Shown: piece by piece, positions 29,068 to 40,807 of the stretch
How the letters are laid out: each line of letters opens with the position of its first letter
Position numbering within the stretch: the first letter of the stretch is position 1
Source: Pseudomonas sp. F(2018)
GTDB taxonomy: Bacteria; Pseudomonadota; Gammaproteobacteria; Pseudomonadales; Pseudomonadaceae
Length of the DNA stretch: 64,000 nucleotides
Reading direction: 5' to 3'
NCBI RefSeq assembly: GCF_005508865.1
Contig: NZ_SCOM01000002.1
Span: forward strand, 372,001 to 436,000
Notes under the pieces: model-generated
Told to the model about the DNA's origin: nothing
Database searches by the model: none
What the model saw: only the letters and a program-made list of their open reading frames with translations
Position numbers and translations under genes: made by a program

Positions 29068-29958
29068 ATGGACAAGACCCTCAAGCGCGGCTCGCTGGAA
29101 ATGATCGCGGCGATGCTGATTTCCGGCACCATCGGCTGGTTCGTGCTGATTTCCGGCCAGTCCGTGATCGACGTGGTGTTCTGGCGCTGCGTGATCGGCG
29201 GCGCGATGTTGCTGCTGGTGTGCGCTGCGCTCGGCCTGCTGCGCCGCGAACTGCTGAGTCGCCGCGTGCTGCTTCTGGCGCTGGTCAGCGGGGTGGCCAT
29301 TGTCGGCAACTGGCTGCTGCTGTTCGCCTCCTACTCCAAGGCGTCGATCGCCATCAGCACGGCGGTGTACAACGTGCAGCCATTCATGCTGGTGGGCCTG
29401 GCGGCGCTGCTGCTCGGCGAGCGCATCACCCTGGCCAAGCTGGCCTGGCTGGGGGTGGCCTTCCTCGGCATGCTGGCCATCGTCAGCGCCCATGGCGACA
29501 CCGGTACCTCGGGCGAGAACTACCTGCTGGGCATCGCCCTGGCCCTGGGCGCGGCGCTGCTCTATGCCGTGGCGGCGCTGATCGTCAAACGCCTCTCCGG
29601 CACGCCGCCGCACCTGATCGCGCTGGTCCAGCTGCTCACCGGCATCCTCATGCTGGCGCCGCTGGCCAGTTACCAACTGCCCGAGCAGCCCCAGGCCTGG
29701 GCCAGCCTGGCGGCCCTGGGCATTCTGCATACCGGGGTGATGTACATGCTGCTGTACAGCGCGATTCAGAAACTGCCGACGGCGCTGACCGGGGCGCTGT
29801 CGTTCGTCTACCCGATCGCGGCGATCTTCGTCGACTGGCTGGCCTTCGGGCATCGCCTCAGCCCGCTGCAGTGGCTGGGCGTGGCGGCCATCCTGCTGGC
29901 GGCGGCCGGCATGCAGCAGGGCTGGAGTCTGCGTCGGCGGCGCCTGGCCGCGGCCTGA
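29068..29958 (+). CDS. EamA/DMT-family inner-membrane transporter
   Basis: 296 residues with ten hydrophobic segments forming two EamA repeats (about 10-130 and 150-285). The first repeat has the WFVLISGQSVIDVVFWRC pattern and the second GIALALGAALLYAVAALIVK and GVMYMLLYSAIQKLPTALTG. The family exports amino acids, their analogues or other metabolites; the adjacent divergent Lrp-type gene suggests an amino-acid-like effector (inference). ATG at 29068 follows CGGAGACTCCGACC. Convergent with the FKBP gene, 3 bases apart. Confidence 0.9.
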   Translation: MDKTLKRGSLEMIAAMLISGTIGWFVLISGQSVIDVVFWRCVIGGAMLLLVCAALGLLRRELLSRRVLLLALVSGVAIVGNWLLLFASYSKASIAISTAVYNVQPFMLVGLAALLLGERITLAKLAWLGVAFLGMLAIVSAHGDTGTSGENYLLGIALALGAALLYAVAALIVKRLSGTPPHLIALVQLLTGILMLAPLASYQLPEQPQAWASLAALGILHTGVMYMLLYSAIQKLPTALTGALSFVYPIAAIFVDWLAFGHRLSPLQWLGVAAILLAAAGMQQGWSLRRRRLAAA

Positions 29959-29961
29959 GGA

Positions 29962-30297
29962 TCAGTCGTCGCGGGTCAGCACTTCCAGCAGCTCGATCTC
30001 GAACACCAGGTTGGAATTCGGCGGGATCGAGCCGACCTGGCGCTCGCCATAGCCCAGGTGCGCCGGCACCCACAGCTTGCGCTTACCGCCGACCTGCATG
30101 CCCATCAGACCCTGGTCCCAGCCCTGGATCACCCGGCGGGTGCCGATCACGCACTGGAGCGGCTTGCCGCGGGAGTAGGAGGAATCGAACTCGGTGCCGT
30201 CCTCCAGCCAACCGCGGTACTGGGTGGTGATCAGCGCACCCTTGACGGCAGCCTTGCCGCTGCCGAGTTGCAGGTCTTCGATCTTCAGTTCGCTCAT
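29962..30297 (-). CDS. FKBP-type peptidyl-prolyl cis-trans isomerase
   Basis: 111 residues, a single minimal FKBP domain with no signal peptide: MSELKIEDLQLGSGKAAVKG, then GTEFDSSYSRGKPL, VIQGWDQGLMGMQVGGKRKL and LGYGERQVGSIPPNSNLVFEIELL, which give the hydrophobic active-site residues (Y, D, F, W, Y, F positions). Cytoplasmic protein-folding helper. ATG 30297 is the family-typical start; the frame extends upstream to 30375 without support. Confidence 0.92.
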   Translation of the reverse strand: MSELKIEDLQLGSGKAAVKGALITTQYRGWLEDGTEFDSSYSRGKPLQCVIGTRRVIQGWDQGLMGMQVGGKRKLWVPAHLGYGERQVGSIPPNSNLVFEIELLEVLTRDD

Positions 30298-30682
30298 GAC
30301 GCTCTCGCAGTGCTGCTTCGGGGCAGGCCCGGATTTCTGGAACGCGCTCCTCTGCTTGGGGAGCGCGCGGGTCATTCTATCGGCTAGCCAGACAGACGAT
30401 GAGTCTCTCCGCTAAACCTGTTCGCATCTGCAGAGACGATGACGTCTTGCTCCAGATCAAACGGCGCGGAACCGACCAGGCCAATACTGCTTGCTTGCGG
30501 CTGGCGCTGTAGCGGAGGGGAGTGCGCGCCGGCCGGTTAGCAGAAGATCATGTCGCCCGACAAGACTACGTAAGTCGACCGGGCGCGCTACTATCCGCGC
30601 TTGCCGGGCGGCGCGCGCTATCGCTAGCGTTGCCCTTTGTCGTAAATGGCCGCAGCAGTCGCCTCATGGAAGTGAAGTTGTT
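30298..30682. other. Intergenic region between the FKBP gene and a GGDEF-EAL gene
   Basis: 385 bases with no supported gene. It must hold both divergent promoters. ACGCGCTCC and GGAGCGCGC at about 30340-30367 can pair around a 9-base loop. I see no clear -35/-10 pair, operator or terminator. Confidence 0.5.
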
Positions 30683-32575
30683 ATGACGCGTGCGCAACCC
30701 TCTCGCCAACCGGATGCCGGCAGCGACCCGCTGGAGCGTCGCCTGCAGGCGCAGCGCCTGGTGCAGATCGCCAATGTGCTGTGCGTGGTGCTGCTGCTTA
30801 TCGGCGCGCAGACCATAGTCGCTGGCAGCTGGCTGAATACCGGCCTGGTAACCGCGGCGCTGCTGTTGGTGGTGGTCGGGCGTTGGCTCAACCGGCGTGG
30901 CCGCGTGGAGCTGTCGGTGGCGCTGGTGCTCTGTTCTCTGACGGTGCTGGTGGGTACCTCGCTGTGGTTCAGCCAGGGCCTGTACAGTGCGGCGGTGCTG
31001 GGTTTCCCGGCGATCCTGATCGTGGCCGGCATGGTGGCCTCGCTGCGCCTGTTCATCGGCCTGCTGCTGGGCATCCTGGCCATGGTGGCCTTCCTCACCT
31101 ATGCGGCGCTGAGCGGTCTGCAGCATTTCGAGCCGTTGCCACTGGGCATCGGGCGCATGGTCAACGTCAGCTGCATCCTGCTCACCTGCGCGGCGGCGGT
31201 GTGGCTGCTGGCCAACGACCTGCGCAAGGCCCTGCTGCGCCTGCAGCAGGAGATCCTGCGGGTGAAGGATTCCGAGGCCAGCTTCACCCACCTGGCCCAG
31301 CACGACGCCCTGACCAACCTGCCCAACCGCCTGTTGATCCGCGATCGCATGGAGCAGGCCATCGGCCGCGCGCGGCGTGACGATGAGCAGGTGGCGCTGC
31401 TGTTCCTCGACCTGGACAATTTCAAGACCATCAACGATTCCCTCGGCCATGCCGCCGGCGACGAGCTGCTGCAGGAGGTGGCGCGCCGCCTGAAGGACAC
31501 GGTGCGCGACATCGACACCGTGAGCCGCCAGGGCGGCGACGAGTTCCTCATGGTGCTGGCCGACGTGGCGGACCTGGCGGCGGTGTCCTCGGTGGCCGCG
31601 CTGGTGCAGCAGAAACTGGCCCAGCCGTTCGCCCTCAAGGGCATGCAGATCGTCACCTCCATTTCCATCGGCATCTCGCTGTTCCCCGGCGACGGCGACG
31701 ACTTCGACACCCTGCTCAAGCACGCCGACATGGCCATGTACCAGGCCAAGTCGGCGGGGCGTAACGGCTTCTGCTTCTTCGACGAGCAGATGAACGCCGA
31801 TACCCACGAGCGTCTGGCTCTGGAGCTGGACCTGCGCCAGGCGCTGAGCCGCGGCGAGTTCGTGCTGCACTACCAGCCGATCGTCGACCTGCATGGCGGC
31901 CGGCTGCTGGCGGCGGAGGCGCTGCTGCGCTGGCAGCATCCACAGCGCGGCACCCTCGGCCCGGACCGTTTCATCCGGGTGGCCGAGGAGTCCGGGCTGA
32001 TCGTCGAGATCGGCGAGTGGGTACTCAATGAGGCCTGCCGCCAGGCCATGCTCTGGCAGGCGGCCGGGCTGCCGCGCTTCGCCGTGGCGGTGAACCTGTC
32101 GGCGGTGCAGTTCCGCCGCGGCAATCTCGAGGCCATGGTGCACGCGGCGCTGAACCGCTTCGGTCTGGCGCCGGCCTGCCTGGAGTTGGAGCTGACCGAA
32201 TCGATCCTGCTGCAGGACTCGGCGCAGCTGCGCCGCCTCAAGGAGCTGGGGGTGAAACTGTCGATCGACGACTTCGGCACCGGCTACTCCAGCCTGTCGT
32301 ACCTGCAGCGCTTCCAGGTCGACAAGCTGAAGATCGACCAGTCCTTCGTCCGCGGCCTCACCGGCAACGCCCAGGACCAGGCCATCGTCACCGCCATCGT
32401 GCAGATGGCCCGCAGCCTCGGTCTGCACACCACCGCAGAGGGCATCGAGGACGAGGCGACCCGCGCGCTGCTGGCCGAGCTGGGCTGCGACCAGGGCCAG
32501 GGTTTCCTGTTCGCCCGGCCGCTGGCGGCGACGGAACTCGGTGCCTTCGCGCGTCGCCAGCAGGTGCCGGTCTAG
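30683..32575 (+). CDS. Membrane GGDEF-EAL protein (c-di-GMP synthesis and/or breakdown)
   Basis: 630 residues. About six hydrophobic segments between 28 and 190 form an integral membrane input domain, followed by a short coiled linker, GGDEF (about 205-365) and EAL (about 380-625). GGDEF is intact (284-288) with an inhibitory site RDID at 275-278. EAL is intact (E412-A-L, then LRWQHP, VNLSAVQF, LELTESIL, DDFGTGYSSL, KLKIDQSFV, AEGIE, GQGFLF). Either activity is possible. ATG at 30683 is the start; ribosome site is modest (GAAGTGAAG). Convergent with the sigma-54 activator gene, 1 base apart. Confidence 0.92.
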   Translation: MTRAQPSRQPDAGSDPLERRLQAQRLVQIANVLCVVLLLIGAQTIVAGSWLNTGLVTAALLLVVVGRWLNRRGRVELSVALVLCSLTVLVGTSLWFSQGLYSAAVLGFPAILIVAGMVASLRLFIGLLLGILAMVAFLTYAALSGLQHFEPLPLGIGRMVNVSCILLTCAAAVWLLANDLRKALLRLQQEILRVKDSEASFTHLAQHDALTNLPNRLLIRDRMEQAIGRARRDDEQVALLFLDLDNFKTINDSLGHAAGDELLQEVARRLKDTVRDIDTVSRQGGDEFLMVLADVADLAAVSSVAALVQQKLAQPFALKGMQIVTSISIGISLFPGDGDDFDTLLKHADMAMYQAKSAGRNGFCFFDEQMNADTHERLALELDLRQALSRGEFVLHYQPIVDLHGGRLLAAEALLRWQHPQRGTLGPDRFIRVAEESGLIVEIGEWVLNEACRQAMLWQAAGLPRFAVAVNLSAVQFRRGNLEAMVHAALNRFGLAPACLELELTESILLQDSAQLRRLKELGVKLSIDDFGTGYSSLSYLQRFQVDKLKIDQSFVRGLTGNAQDQAIVTAIVQMARSLGLHTTAEGIEDEATRALLAELGCDQGQGFLFARPLAATELGAFARRQQVPV

Positions 32576-32576
32576 C

Positions 32577-34418
32577 TCAGACCTTCACGCCCTGTTCGCG
32601 CAGGCGCTTGTACAGGGTGTTGCGGCTCAGGCCCAGGCTGCGCGCCAGGTACGAGATGTTGCCGCCGCAGGCCTGGTACTGGCTGGCCAGGTCGGTGGCT
32701 TCGGGCAGGATTTCGCGGGCGGGCGGGGCGTCGGCCTCGGTCTCCAGATCGGCGAAGAAGTCGTCCGGCAGGTGCTCGACGCGGATCGGCTGATCCTCGG
32801 CCATGGCCAGGGCGATCTGCATCACGCTGCTCAGCTGGCGCAGGTTGCCGGGCCAGGGGTGGCGCTGGAACAGCTCCTGCACTTCACGGCTGAGACCGGC
32901 CCACTGGCTGGGCTCGCGGTGGTGCTCCCACACCCGCTGGAACAGCGCCGTCTTGTCGGTGCGTTCGCGCAGTGGTGGCAGCTCCAGGTTGAGGCCGCTG
33001 ATGCGGTAGTAGAGGTCGGCGCGGAACAGGCCGGCGTCCACGTCCTGGCGCAGCGGGCGGTTGGTTGCCGAGACCAGGCGGATGTCCACCGGGTAGGGCT
33101 CGCCGCCGCCCAGCGGCTGCACGCTGCGTTCCTGCAGCACGCGCAGCAGGCGGGCCTGCACGGCCAGCGGCATGTCGCCGACTTCGTCGAGGAACAGGGT
33201 GCCTTTGTGCGCCTTGCGGATCAGGCCGATGCTGCCTTTCTGGCTGGCGCCGGTGAAGGCGCCTTTCTCGTAGCCGAACAGCTCGGACTCCACCAGTTCG
33301 GCGGGAATCGCCGCGCAGTTCACCGCGATCAGCGGTTGGCCGGCGCGTGAACTGGCGTTGTGCAGGGCCTTGACGAACACCTCCTTGCCGGCGCCGGTCT
33401 CGCCCTGGATCAGGATCGGGATGTCCTTCTCCACCAGGCGTTCGGCCTGGCGCACGGCCTTGTCCACCCGCGGGTCGCCGAGGTTGATGTTGGCCAGGGT
33501 GAAGCCCGCTTGAGGCTGGGCCTGGGGCGTTTGCAGGCGAAAGTCGCGGGGCTGGATGCGCGGCTTGCGCGGGCGCTTGAGCAGGCCGTGGAAGCGGTAG
33601 CGGCCGGCGGCGCGCAGGGCGAAGGGCAGGTTCTCCGGCTGGCTGAGCAACTGGTGCAGCGGGGTGTCGAACAGGCTCTCGATATTCACCCGCGACAGGC
33701 CGACGCCGAGCAGGCTGTCGGCGCGGCGGTTGGCCGAGACGATCTGCCCGGCCTCGTCGAACACCAGCAGGCCGGCCCACTGGCTGTCCAGGTTGTCCAG
33801 GCTGGTGTTGAAGCTGAGCTGGAAATAGTCGTCCTTGAACAGGTTGAGGATCAGCCGGTTCTCCACCGACTGGCTCATCATCTTGACCATGCCCAGGGTG
33901 TGGGCGGGCGGCAGGTAGCTGTCGCTGGAGACGTCGAGCACGCCGATCATCTGCCGGGTGGCATCGAAGATCGGTGAGGCCGAGCCGGTCATGAAACGGT
34001 TGGCCTTGAGGTAATGCTCGTCGCGCTGGATATGCACCGCCTGGCCACAGGCCAGGGCCGTGCCGATGGCGTTGGTGCCGCTGTAGCGTTCCTGCCACAG
34101 GGCGCCGGGGACGAAGCCGGCGGCCTGGGCCGGCTCGACGAAGCGGCGATCGCCCCAGGACTGCAGCAGCTGGCCCTGGTTGTCGGCCAGCATGATCAGG
34201 CAGTTGGAGTTGGCCAGGATGTTCTCGTAGTAGGGCAGTACCTCCTGGTGGGTGGTCTGCACCAGAAAATGCTGGCTCTCCAGCAGGGCCGAGACCTCGC
34301 CGGGCGCAGCCTGGCCGAAGGCCGGCTGGCTCTGGTGGGTGAGGCCGAAGTCGCGGCAGCGGCTCCAGGAGTCGTGAACGATGGCGTCGTGGCTCGGCGC
34401 CGGGGCGGTAGCAGTCAT
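32577..34418 (-). CDS. Sigma-54-dependent transcriptional activator, AcoR-like (GAF-AAA+-Fis)
   Basis: 613 residues. N-terminal GAF-like region (about 20-190, including SGTNAIGTALACGQAVHIQR in family-typical form), PAS-like region (about 200-290), AAA+ domain (about 310-540) with Walker A GETGAGKE, GAFTGA loop (in GYEKGAFTGASQKGS), Walker B TLFLDEVGDMP, and arginine region ATNRPLRQDV, then a Fis-type helix-turn-helix at the C-terminus (NISYLARSLGLSRNTLYKRL). It needs RpoN and an upstream enhancer. It diverges from glpSTPQUV, whose promoter region has a -24/-12 element and repeated TGTTCA; it is the probable activator of that importer, with glycerol or a related compound as the effector (inference). 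Confidence 0.92.
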   Translation of the reverse strand: MTATAPAPSHDAIVHDSWSRCRDFGLTHQSQPAFGQAAPGEVSALLESQHFLVQTTHQEVLPYYENILANSNCLIMLADNQGQLLQSWGDRRFVEPAQAAGFVPGALWQERYSGTNAIGTALACGQAVHIQRDEHYLKANRFMTGSASPIFDATRQMIGVLDVSSDSYLPPAHTLGMVKMMSQSVENRLILNLFKDDYFQLSFNTSLDNLDSQWAGLLVFDEAGQIVSANRRADSLLGVGLSRVNIESLFDTPLHQLLSQPENLPFALRAAGRYRFHGLLKRPRKPRIQPRDFRLQTPQAQPQAGFTLANINLGDPRVDKAVRQAERLVEKDIPILIQGETGAGKEVFVKALHNASSRAGQPLIAVNCAAIPAELVESELFGYEKGAFTGASQKGSIGLIRKAHKGTLFLDEVGDMPLAVQARLLRVLQERSVQPLGGGEPYPVDIRLVSATNRPLRQDVDAGLFRADLYYRISGLNLELPPLRERTDKTALFQRVWEHHREPSQWAGLSREVQELFQRHPWPGNLRQLSSVMQIALAMAEDQPIRVEHLPDDFFADLETEADAPPAREILPEATDLASQYQACGGNISYLARSLGLSRNTLYKRLREQGVKV

Positions 34419-34570
34419 GAGGTTCGCCTGATTCTTGTATTTATCGTCACAGCTTCCGTGCTGGCGTCGCCGTTACTGCAATAGGCGGGCCTGCGCAGGA
34501 GGTCACTCGCCGCCTCCCGGCTCCGACCTTCTCCCGCGCGGGGGTGAGGCATGAAGCGTTCGCCCAGTGT

Positions 34571-34640
34571 TGTTCATTGCTGTTCAAAGTCAAAGGGCGA
34601 AGTGTTCAGTTGTTCAAGTTTCGCTGTTCAAAAATGTTCA
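34571..34640 (+). promoter_or_regulatory. Array of six TGTTCA direct repeats, candidate enhancer
   Basis: Exact TGTTCA copies begin at 34571, 34581, 34603, 34611, 34625 and 34635, giving three pairs with in-pair spacing 10, 8 and 10. First members of the last two pairs are 22 apart and 34581 to 34603 is also 22, close to two helical turns. The array ends about 85 bases upstream of the -24 element, a normal enhancer distance for sigma-54 activators. All copies point the same way. Confidence 0.75.
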
Positions 34641-34726
34641 GCGCTGGCCGCGACGGTTTCCGCGTTTTTGCGGATATTCCTTTGCAATCAGTGGCATGGC
34701 GGATTTTCGTTTGCGCACATCGGCTC

Positions 34727-34742
34727 TGGCACGAATGTCGCC
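34727..34742 (+). promoter_or_regulatory. Sigma-54 (-24/-12) promoter of glpSTPQUV
   Basis: TGGCACGAATGTCGCC: perfect TGGCAC at -24 and the essential GG-n10-GC spacing; the -12 block is TCGCC in place of TTGCA. It lies 67 bases before the glpS ATG. Confidence 0.7.
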
Positions 34743-34808
34743 TTATGCCAGTGCCGCCGCCGAACAGCAGCTTCGCGGCGACAGGCGAAATAACCATAAG
34801 GACACGCC

Positions 34809-35891
34809 ATGTCGTTAACGCTGGAACATGTCTGCCGCGTGGTCGATCAGCAGGTGTACATCGATGATGCCTGCCTGAGCTTCGAGCCGGGCTCCTTCAA
34901 TGTGCTGGTGGGCCGCACGCTCGCCGGCAAGACCTCGCTGATGCGCCTGATGGCCGGGCTGGACAAGCCCAGCAGTGGGCGCATCCTGATGCACGGCGCC
35001 GATGTCACCGGCGTGCCGGTGCGCCAGCGCAACGTGTCGATGGTCTACCAGCAGTTCATCAATTACCCGAACCTGACGGTGTACGAGAACATCGCCTCGC
35101 CGCTGCGCCAGGCTGGCGTGGCCAAGGCCGAGATCGAGCGCAAGGTGCAGGAAACCGCGCAGATGCTGCGCATCGACAAGTTTCTCAAGCGCTACCCGCT
35201 GGAGCTGTCCGGCGGCCAGCAGCAGCGCACGGCCATGGCTCGCGCGCTGGTCAAGGATGCCGACCTGGTGCTGTTCGACGAGCCGCTGGTGAACCTCGAC
35301 TACAAGCTGCGCGAAGAGCTGCGCCAGGAGATGCGCGAGCTGTTTCGCGCCCGCCGCAGCATTGCCATCTACGCCACCACCGAGCCCAACGAAGCGCTGG
35401 CCCTGGGCGGCACCACCACCATCCTCCACGAAGGCCGGGTGATCCAGAGCGGCAAGACCACCGAGGTCTACCACCGGCCGCAGCAGGTGCTGGCCGCCGA
35501 GCTGTTTTCCGAGCCGCCGATCAACCTGATGCACGGGCGCATCAGCGATGGCGAAGTGAGTTTCGAGGACTTCGTGCACTTCCCGCTGACCGCCGAGCTG
35601 CGCGGCCTGGGCGAGGGCGACTACCGCTTCGGCGTGCGCCCCGGGCATATCGGCCTGGTGCCGTCCAATGACGATGACCTGGAGCTGGCGGTGACGGTCG
35701 AGCTGGCCGAGATCAGCGGCTCGGAGACCTTCCTCCACGTGCGCAGCGAGCACTTCGCCCTGGTCCTGCACCTGCAGGGCGTGCACGAGTACGACGTGGA
35801 TGCGCCGATCCGCATCTATATCCCGACCCACAAGCTGTTCGTTTTCGATACCCAGGACCAACTGGTCCTGGCGCCGATTCGCAGGTCCTGA
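34809..35891 (+). CDS. glpS: Glycerol ABC importer, ATP-binding subunit 1 (switch histidine missing)
   Basis: 360 residues; MalK-like nucleotide-binding domain (1-235) plus TOBE-type C-terminal domain. Walker A GRTLAGKT at 35-42, Q-loop VYQQF near 79-83, canonical signature LSGGQ at 133-137 and Walker B with Glu158 in LVLFDEP. The switch (H-loop) histidine expected in YVTHD is replaced: the segment reads YATTE, Thr191. This subunit thus supplies a good signature but a defective catalytic switch. ATG at 34809 has AAGGACACGCC upstream. First gene of a six-gene run matching Rhizobium leguminosarum glpSTPQUV in order and type; glycerol specificity is inferred from that match. Confidence 0.88.
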   Translation: MSLTLEHVCRVVDQQVYIDDACLSFEPGSFNVLVGRTLAGKTSLMRLMAGLDKPSSGRILMHGADVTGVPVRQRNVSMVYQQFINYPNLTVYENIASPLRQAGVAKAEIERKVQETAQMLRIDKFLKRYPLELSGGQQQRTAMARALVKDADLVLFDEPLVNLDYKLREELRQEMRELFRARRSIAIYATTEPNEALALGGTTTILHEGRVIQSGKTTEVYHRPQQVLAAELFSEPPINLMHGRISDGEVSFEDFVHFPLTAELRGLGEGDYRFGVRPGHIGLVPSNDDDLELAVTVELAEISGSETFLHVRSEHFALVLHLQGVHEYDVDAPIRIYIPTHKLFVFDTQDQLVLAPIRRS

Positions 35892-35901
35892 GGAGCGCAC
35901 C

Positions 35902-37862
<1,961 letters not shown>

Positions 37863-37872
37863 GGAGCCTGCC

Positions 37873-38673
<801 letters not shown>

Positions 38674-38685
38674 GGAGAAACGACT

Positions 38686-38958
38686 ATGGAATGGATGGCC
38701 TGGACTCCGGTTACGGCGGCCTTCTTCGGCGGCATCGCGCTGCTGCTGGTGGGCATGACCGTATGGGAAATCCGCTCGCCCTGCGTCGAGCGCAGGGGCT
38801 TTCTGCCGATCGTCACCACCCGTGGCGACCGGCTGTTCATCGGTTTGCTCGGCAGCGCCTACCTGCACCTGCTGGTGGTGGGCGTGACCGACTGGAGCAC
38901 CTGGATAGCCTCGGCGCTGTCCGTTGTGTGGTTACTCGTGGTGATGCGTTGGGGCTGA
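38686..38958 (+). CDS. glpU: Small membrane protein of the glycerol ABC importer (DUF2160-like)
   Basis: 90 residues with two to three hydrophobic segments (AAFFGGIALLLVGMTVW, GLLGSAYLHLLVVGV, IASALSVVWLLVVMRWG) and a short charged loop EIRSPCVERRGFLPIVTTRG between the first two. It sits between the second permease and the binding protein, as glpU does in Rhizobium. Its function in the complex is not established. ATG at 38686 has GAGGAGAAACGACT upstream. Confidence 0.8.
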   Translation: MEWMAWTPVTAAFFGGIALLLVGMTVWEIRSPCVERRGFLPIVTTRGDRLFIGLLGSAYLHLLVVGVTDWSTWIASALSVVWLLVVMRWG

Positions 38959-39008
38959 CCGGCTGCCCGTTGTTCCGGTCGCTTTTCTATTCAAGCAAGG
39001 AGGAGTCT

Positions 39009-40748
39009 ATGTTCGACAACAATTACAAGACCCGACATAGCATGGCGCTGGCGGCCCTGCTGACGTTGTCCGGATTGAGCGGCGCGGCCTGGGCGGATGC
39101 CTATGAAGAGGCGGCGAAGAAATGGATCGACAGCGAGTTCTCGCCGTCCACCCTAACCAAGGAGCAGCAGCTCGCCGAGCTGAAGTGGTTCATCAAGGCG
39201 GCCGAGCCGTTCCGCGGCATGGAGATCAATGTCGCCTCCGAGACCATCGCCACCCATGAATACGAGTCGAAGGTCCTGGCCAAGGCCTTCAGCGAGATCA
39301 CCGGGATCAAGCTCACCCACGACCTGATGCAGGAAGGCGACGTGGTGGAGAAGCTGCAGACCCAGATGCAGTCCGGCAAGAACATCTACGACGGCTGGGT
39401 CAACGACTCTGACCTGATCGGTACCCACTTCCGCTACGGCAAGGCGGTGGCGATCAGCGACATGATCGCCAACGAGGGCAAGGACGTCACTTCGCCGACC
39501 CTCGATCTCAATGACTTCATCGGCATCTCCTTCACCACCGGGCCGGACAAGAAGCTCTACCAGCTGCCCGACCAGCAGTTCGCCAACCTCTACTGGTTCC
39601 GCGCCGACTGGTTCGAGAAGCCGGAGCTGAAGGCCAAGTTCAAGGAAATCTACGGCTACGAGCTGGGTGTGCCGGTCAACTGGTCGGCCTACGAGGACAT
39701 CGCCCAGTTCTTCACCGAGCACGTCAAGGAAATCGACGGCAAGCGCGTCTACGGCCACATGGACTACGGCAAGAAAGACCCGTCGCTGGGCTGGCGCTTC
39801 ACCGACGCCTGGTTCTCCATGGCCGGCGGCGGTGACAAGGGCCTGCCCAACGGCGTGCCGGTGGACGAGTGGGGCATTCGCGTCGAGGGCTGCCGCCCGG
39901 TGGGTTCCAGCGTCGCCCGCGGCGGCGATACCAACGGCCCGGCGGCGGTCTACGCCACCACCAAGTACGTCGACTGGATGCGCCAGTACGCGCCGCCGGA
40001 AGCCCAGGGCATGACCTTCTCCGAGGCCGGTCCGGTGCCTGCCCAAGGCAACATCGCCCAGCAGATCTTCTGGTACACCGCCTTCACCGCGGACATGACC
40101 AAGCCCGGCCTGGCCGTGGTCAACGAGGATGGCACGCCGAAATGGCGCATGGCGCCGTCGCCCAAGGGGCCGTACTGGGAGGAGGGCATGAAGCTCGGCT
40201 ACCAGGACGCCGGTTCCTGGACCTTCCTCAAGTCCACCCCGGAGAAGCAGCGCCTGGCGGCCTGGCTGTACGCCCAGTTCGTCACCGCCAAGACCGTTTC
40301 GCTGAAGAAGACCCTGGTCGGCCTGACGCCGATTCGTGAGTCGGACATCAACTCCCAGGCGATGACCGACGCGGCGCCCAAGCTGGGCGGTCTGGTGGAG
40401 TTCTACCGCAGCCCGGCCCGGGTGCAGTGGACCCCGACCGGCACCAACGTGCCGGACTACCCGCGCCTGGCCCAGCTGTGGTGGCAGTTCATCGCCGAGG
40501 CGGCGAGTGGCGACAAGACTCCGCAGGAGGCCCTGGATGGCCTGGCCGCGGCTCAGGACAGCATGATGGCGCGCATCGAGCGCTCCGGCGTGCAGGGTGA
40601 TTGCGGTCCGAAACTCAACGAGGAGAAGGACCCGCAATACTGGCTGGATCAGCCGGGCGCGCCCAAGCCGAAGCTGGAGAACGAGAAGCCGAAAGGCGAG
40701 ACCGTGAGCTACGACGAGCTGGTGAAATCCTGGCAGAAGTCCCAGTAA
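39009..40748 (+). CDS. glpV: Glycerol ABC importer, periplasmic substrate-binding protein
   Basis: 579 residues, a large binding protein. Signal peptide MFDNNYKTRHSMALAALLTL... cut after AAWA near residue 29, no lipobox. The mature chain begins DAYEEAAKKWIDSEF and has the family segments FSEITGIKLTHDLMQEGDVV and YGKKDPSLGWRFTDAW. The ribosome site AAGGAGGAGTCT is the strongest of the operon, in line with the excess of binding protein over membrane parts. 50 bases separate it from glpU. A bidirectional terminator follows. Substrate glycerol is inferred from operon match. Confidence 0.88.
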   Translation: MFDNNYKTRHSMALAALLTLSGLSGAAWADAYEEAAKKWIDSEFSPSTLTKEQQLAELKWFIKAAEPFRGMEINVASETIATHEYESKVLAKAFSEITGIKLTHDLMQEGDVVEKLQTQMQSGKNIYDGWVNDSDLIGTHFRYGKAVAISDMIANEGKDVTSPTLDLNDFIGISFTTGPDKKLYQLPDQQFANLYWFRADWFEKPELKAKFKEIYGYELGVPVNWSAYEDIAQFFTEHVKEIDGKRVYGHMDYGKKDPSLGWRFTDAWFSMAGGGDKGLPNGVPVDEWGIRVEGCRPVGSSVARGGDTNGPAAVYATTKYVDWMRQYAPPEAQGMTFSEAGPVPAQGNIAQQIFWYTAFTADMTKPGLAVVNEDGTPKWRMAPSPKGPYWEEGMKLGYQDAGSWTFLKSTPEKQRLAAWLYAQFVTAKTVSLKKTLVGLTPIRESDINSQAMTDAAPKLGGLVEFYRSPARVQWTPTGTNVPDYPRLAQLWWQFIAEAASGDKTPQEALDGLAAAQDSMMARIERSGVQGDCGPKLNEEKDPQYWLDQPGAPKPKLENEKPKGETVSYDELVKSWQKSQ

Positions 40749-40768
40749 CAGCTGCGGTGGAAACGAAA

Positions 40769-40793
40769 ACGGCGCCCTCGGGCGCCGTCTTTC
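40769..40793. terminator. Bidirectional terminator between glpV and folD
   Basis: ACGGCGCC, loop CTCG, GGCGCCGT, followed by CTTTC on the plus strand and by TTTTCGTTT on the minus strand. Confidence 0.85.
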
Positions 40794-40807
40794 ATTGCCG
40801 GAGCGAC

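Larger units (their letters stand above)
34419..34808. promoter_or_regulatory. Divergent regulatory region between the sigma-54 activator and glpS
   Basis: 390 bases with no gene. It is AT-richer than its surroundings from about 34560 to 34720. It holds six TGTTCA elements (34571-34640) and a -24/-12 promoter (34727-34742), listed separately. A second GG-n10-GC pair within GGATTTTCGTTTGC near 34701-34714 is a weaker promoter candidate. Confidence 0.7.

Noticed and set aside
34701..34714. Second GG-n10-GC element as sigma-54 promoter
   Set aside because: It has TTGC at -12 but lacks TGGCAC at -24; the element at 34727 is better and at a more normal distance from glpS.
34544..34867. Several overlapping small frames (about 80-107 codons) upstream of glpS
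   Set aside because: They coincide with the TGTTCA array and sigma-54 promoter, lack ribosome sites and have no recognisable protein character.
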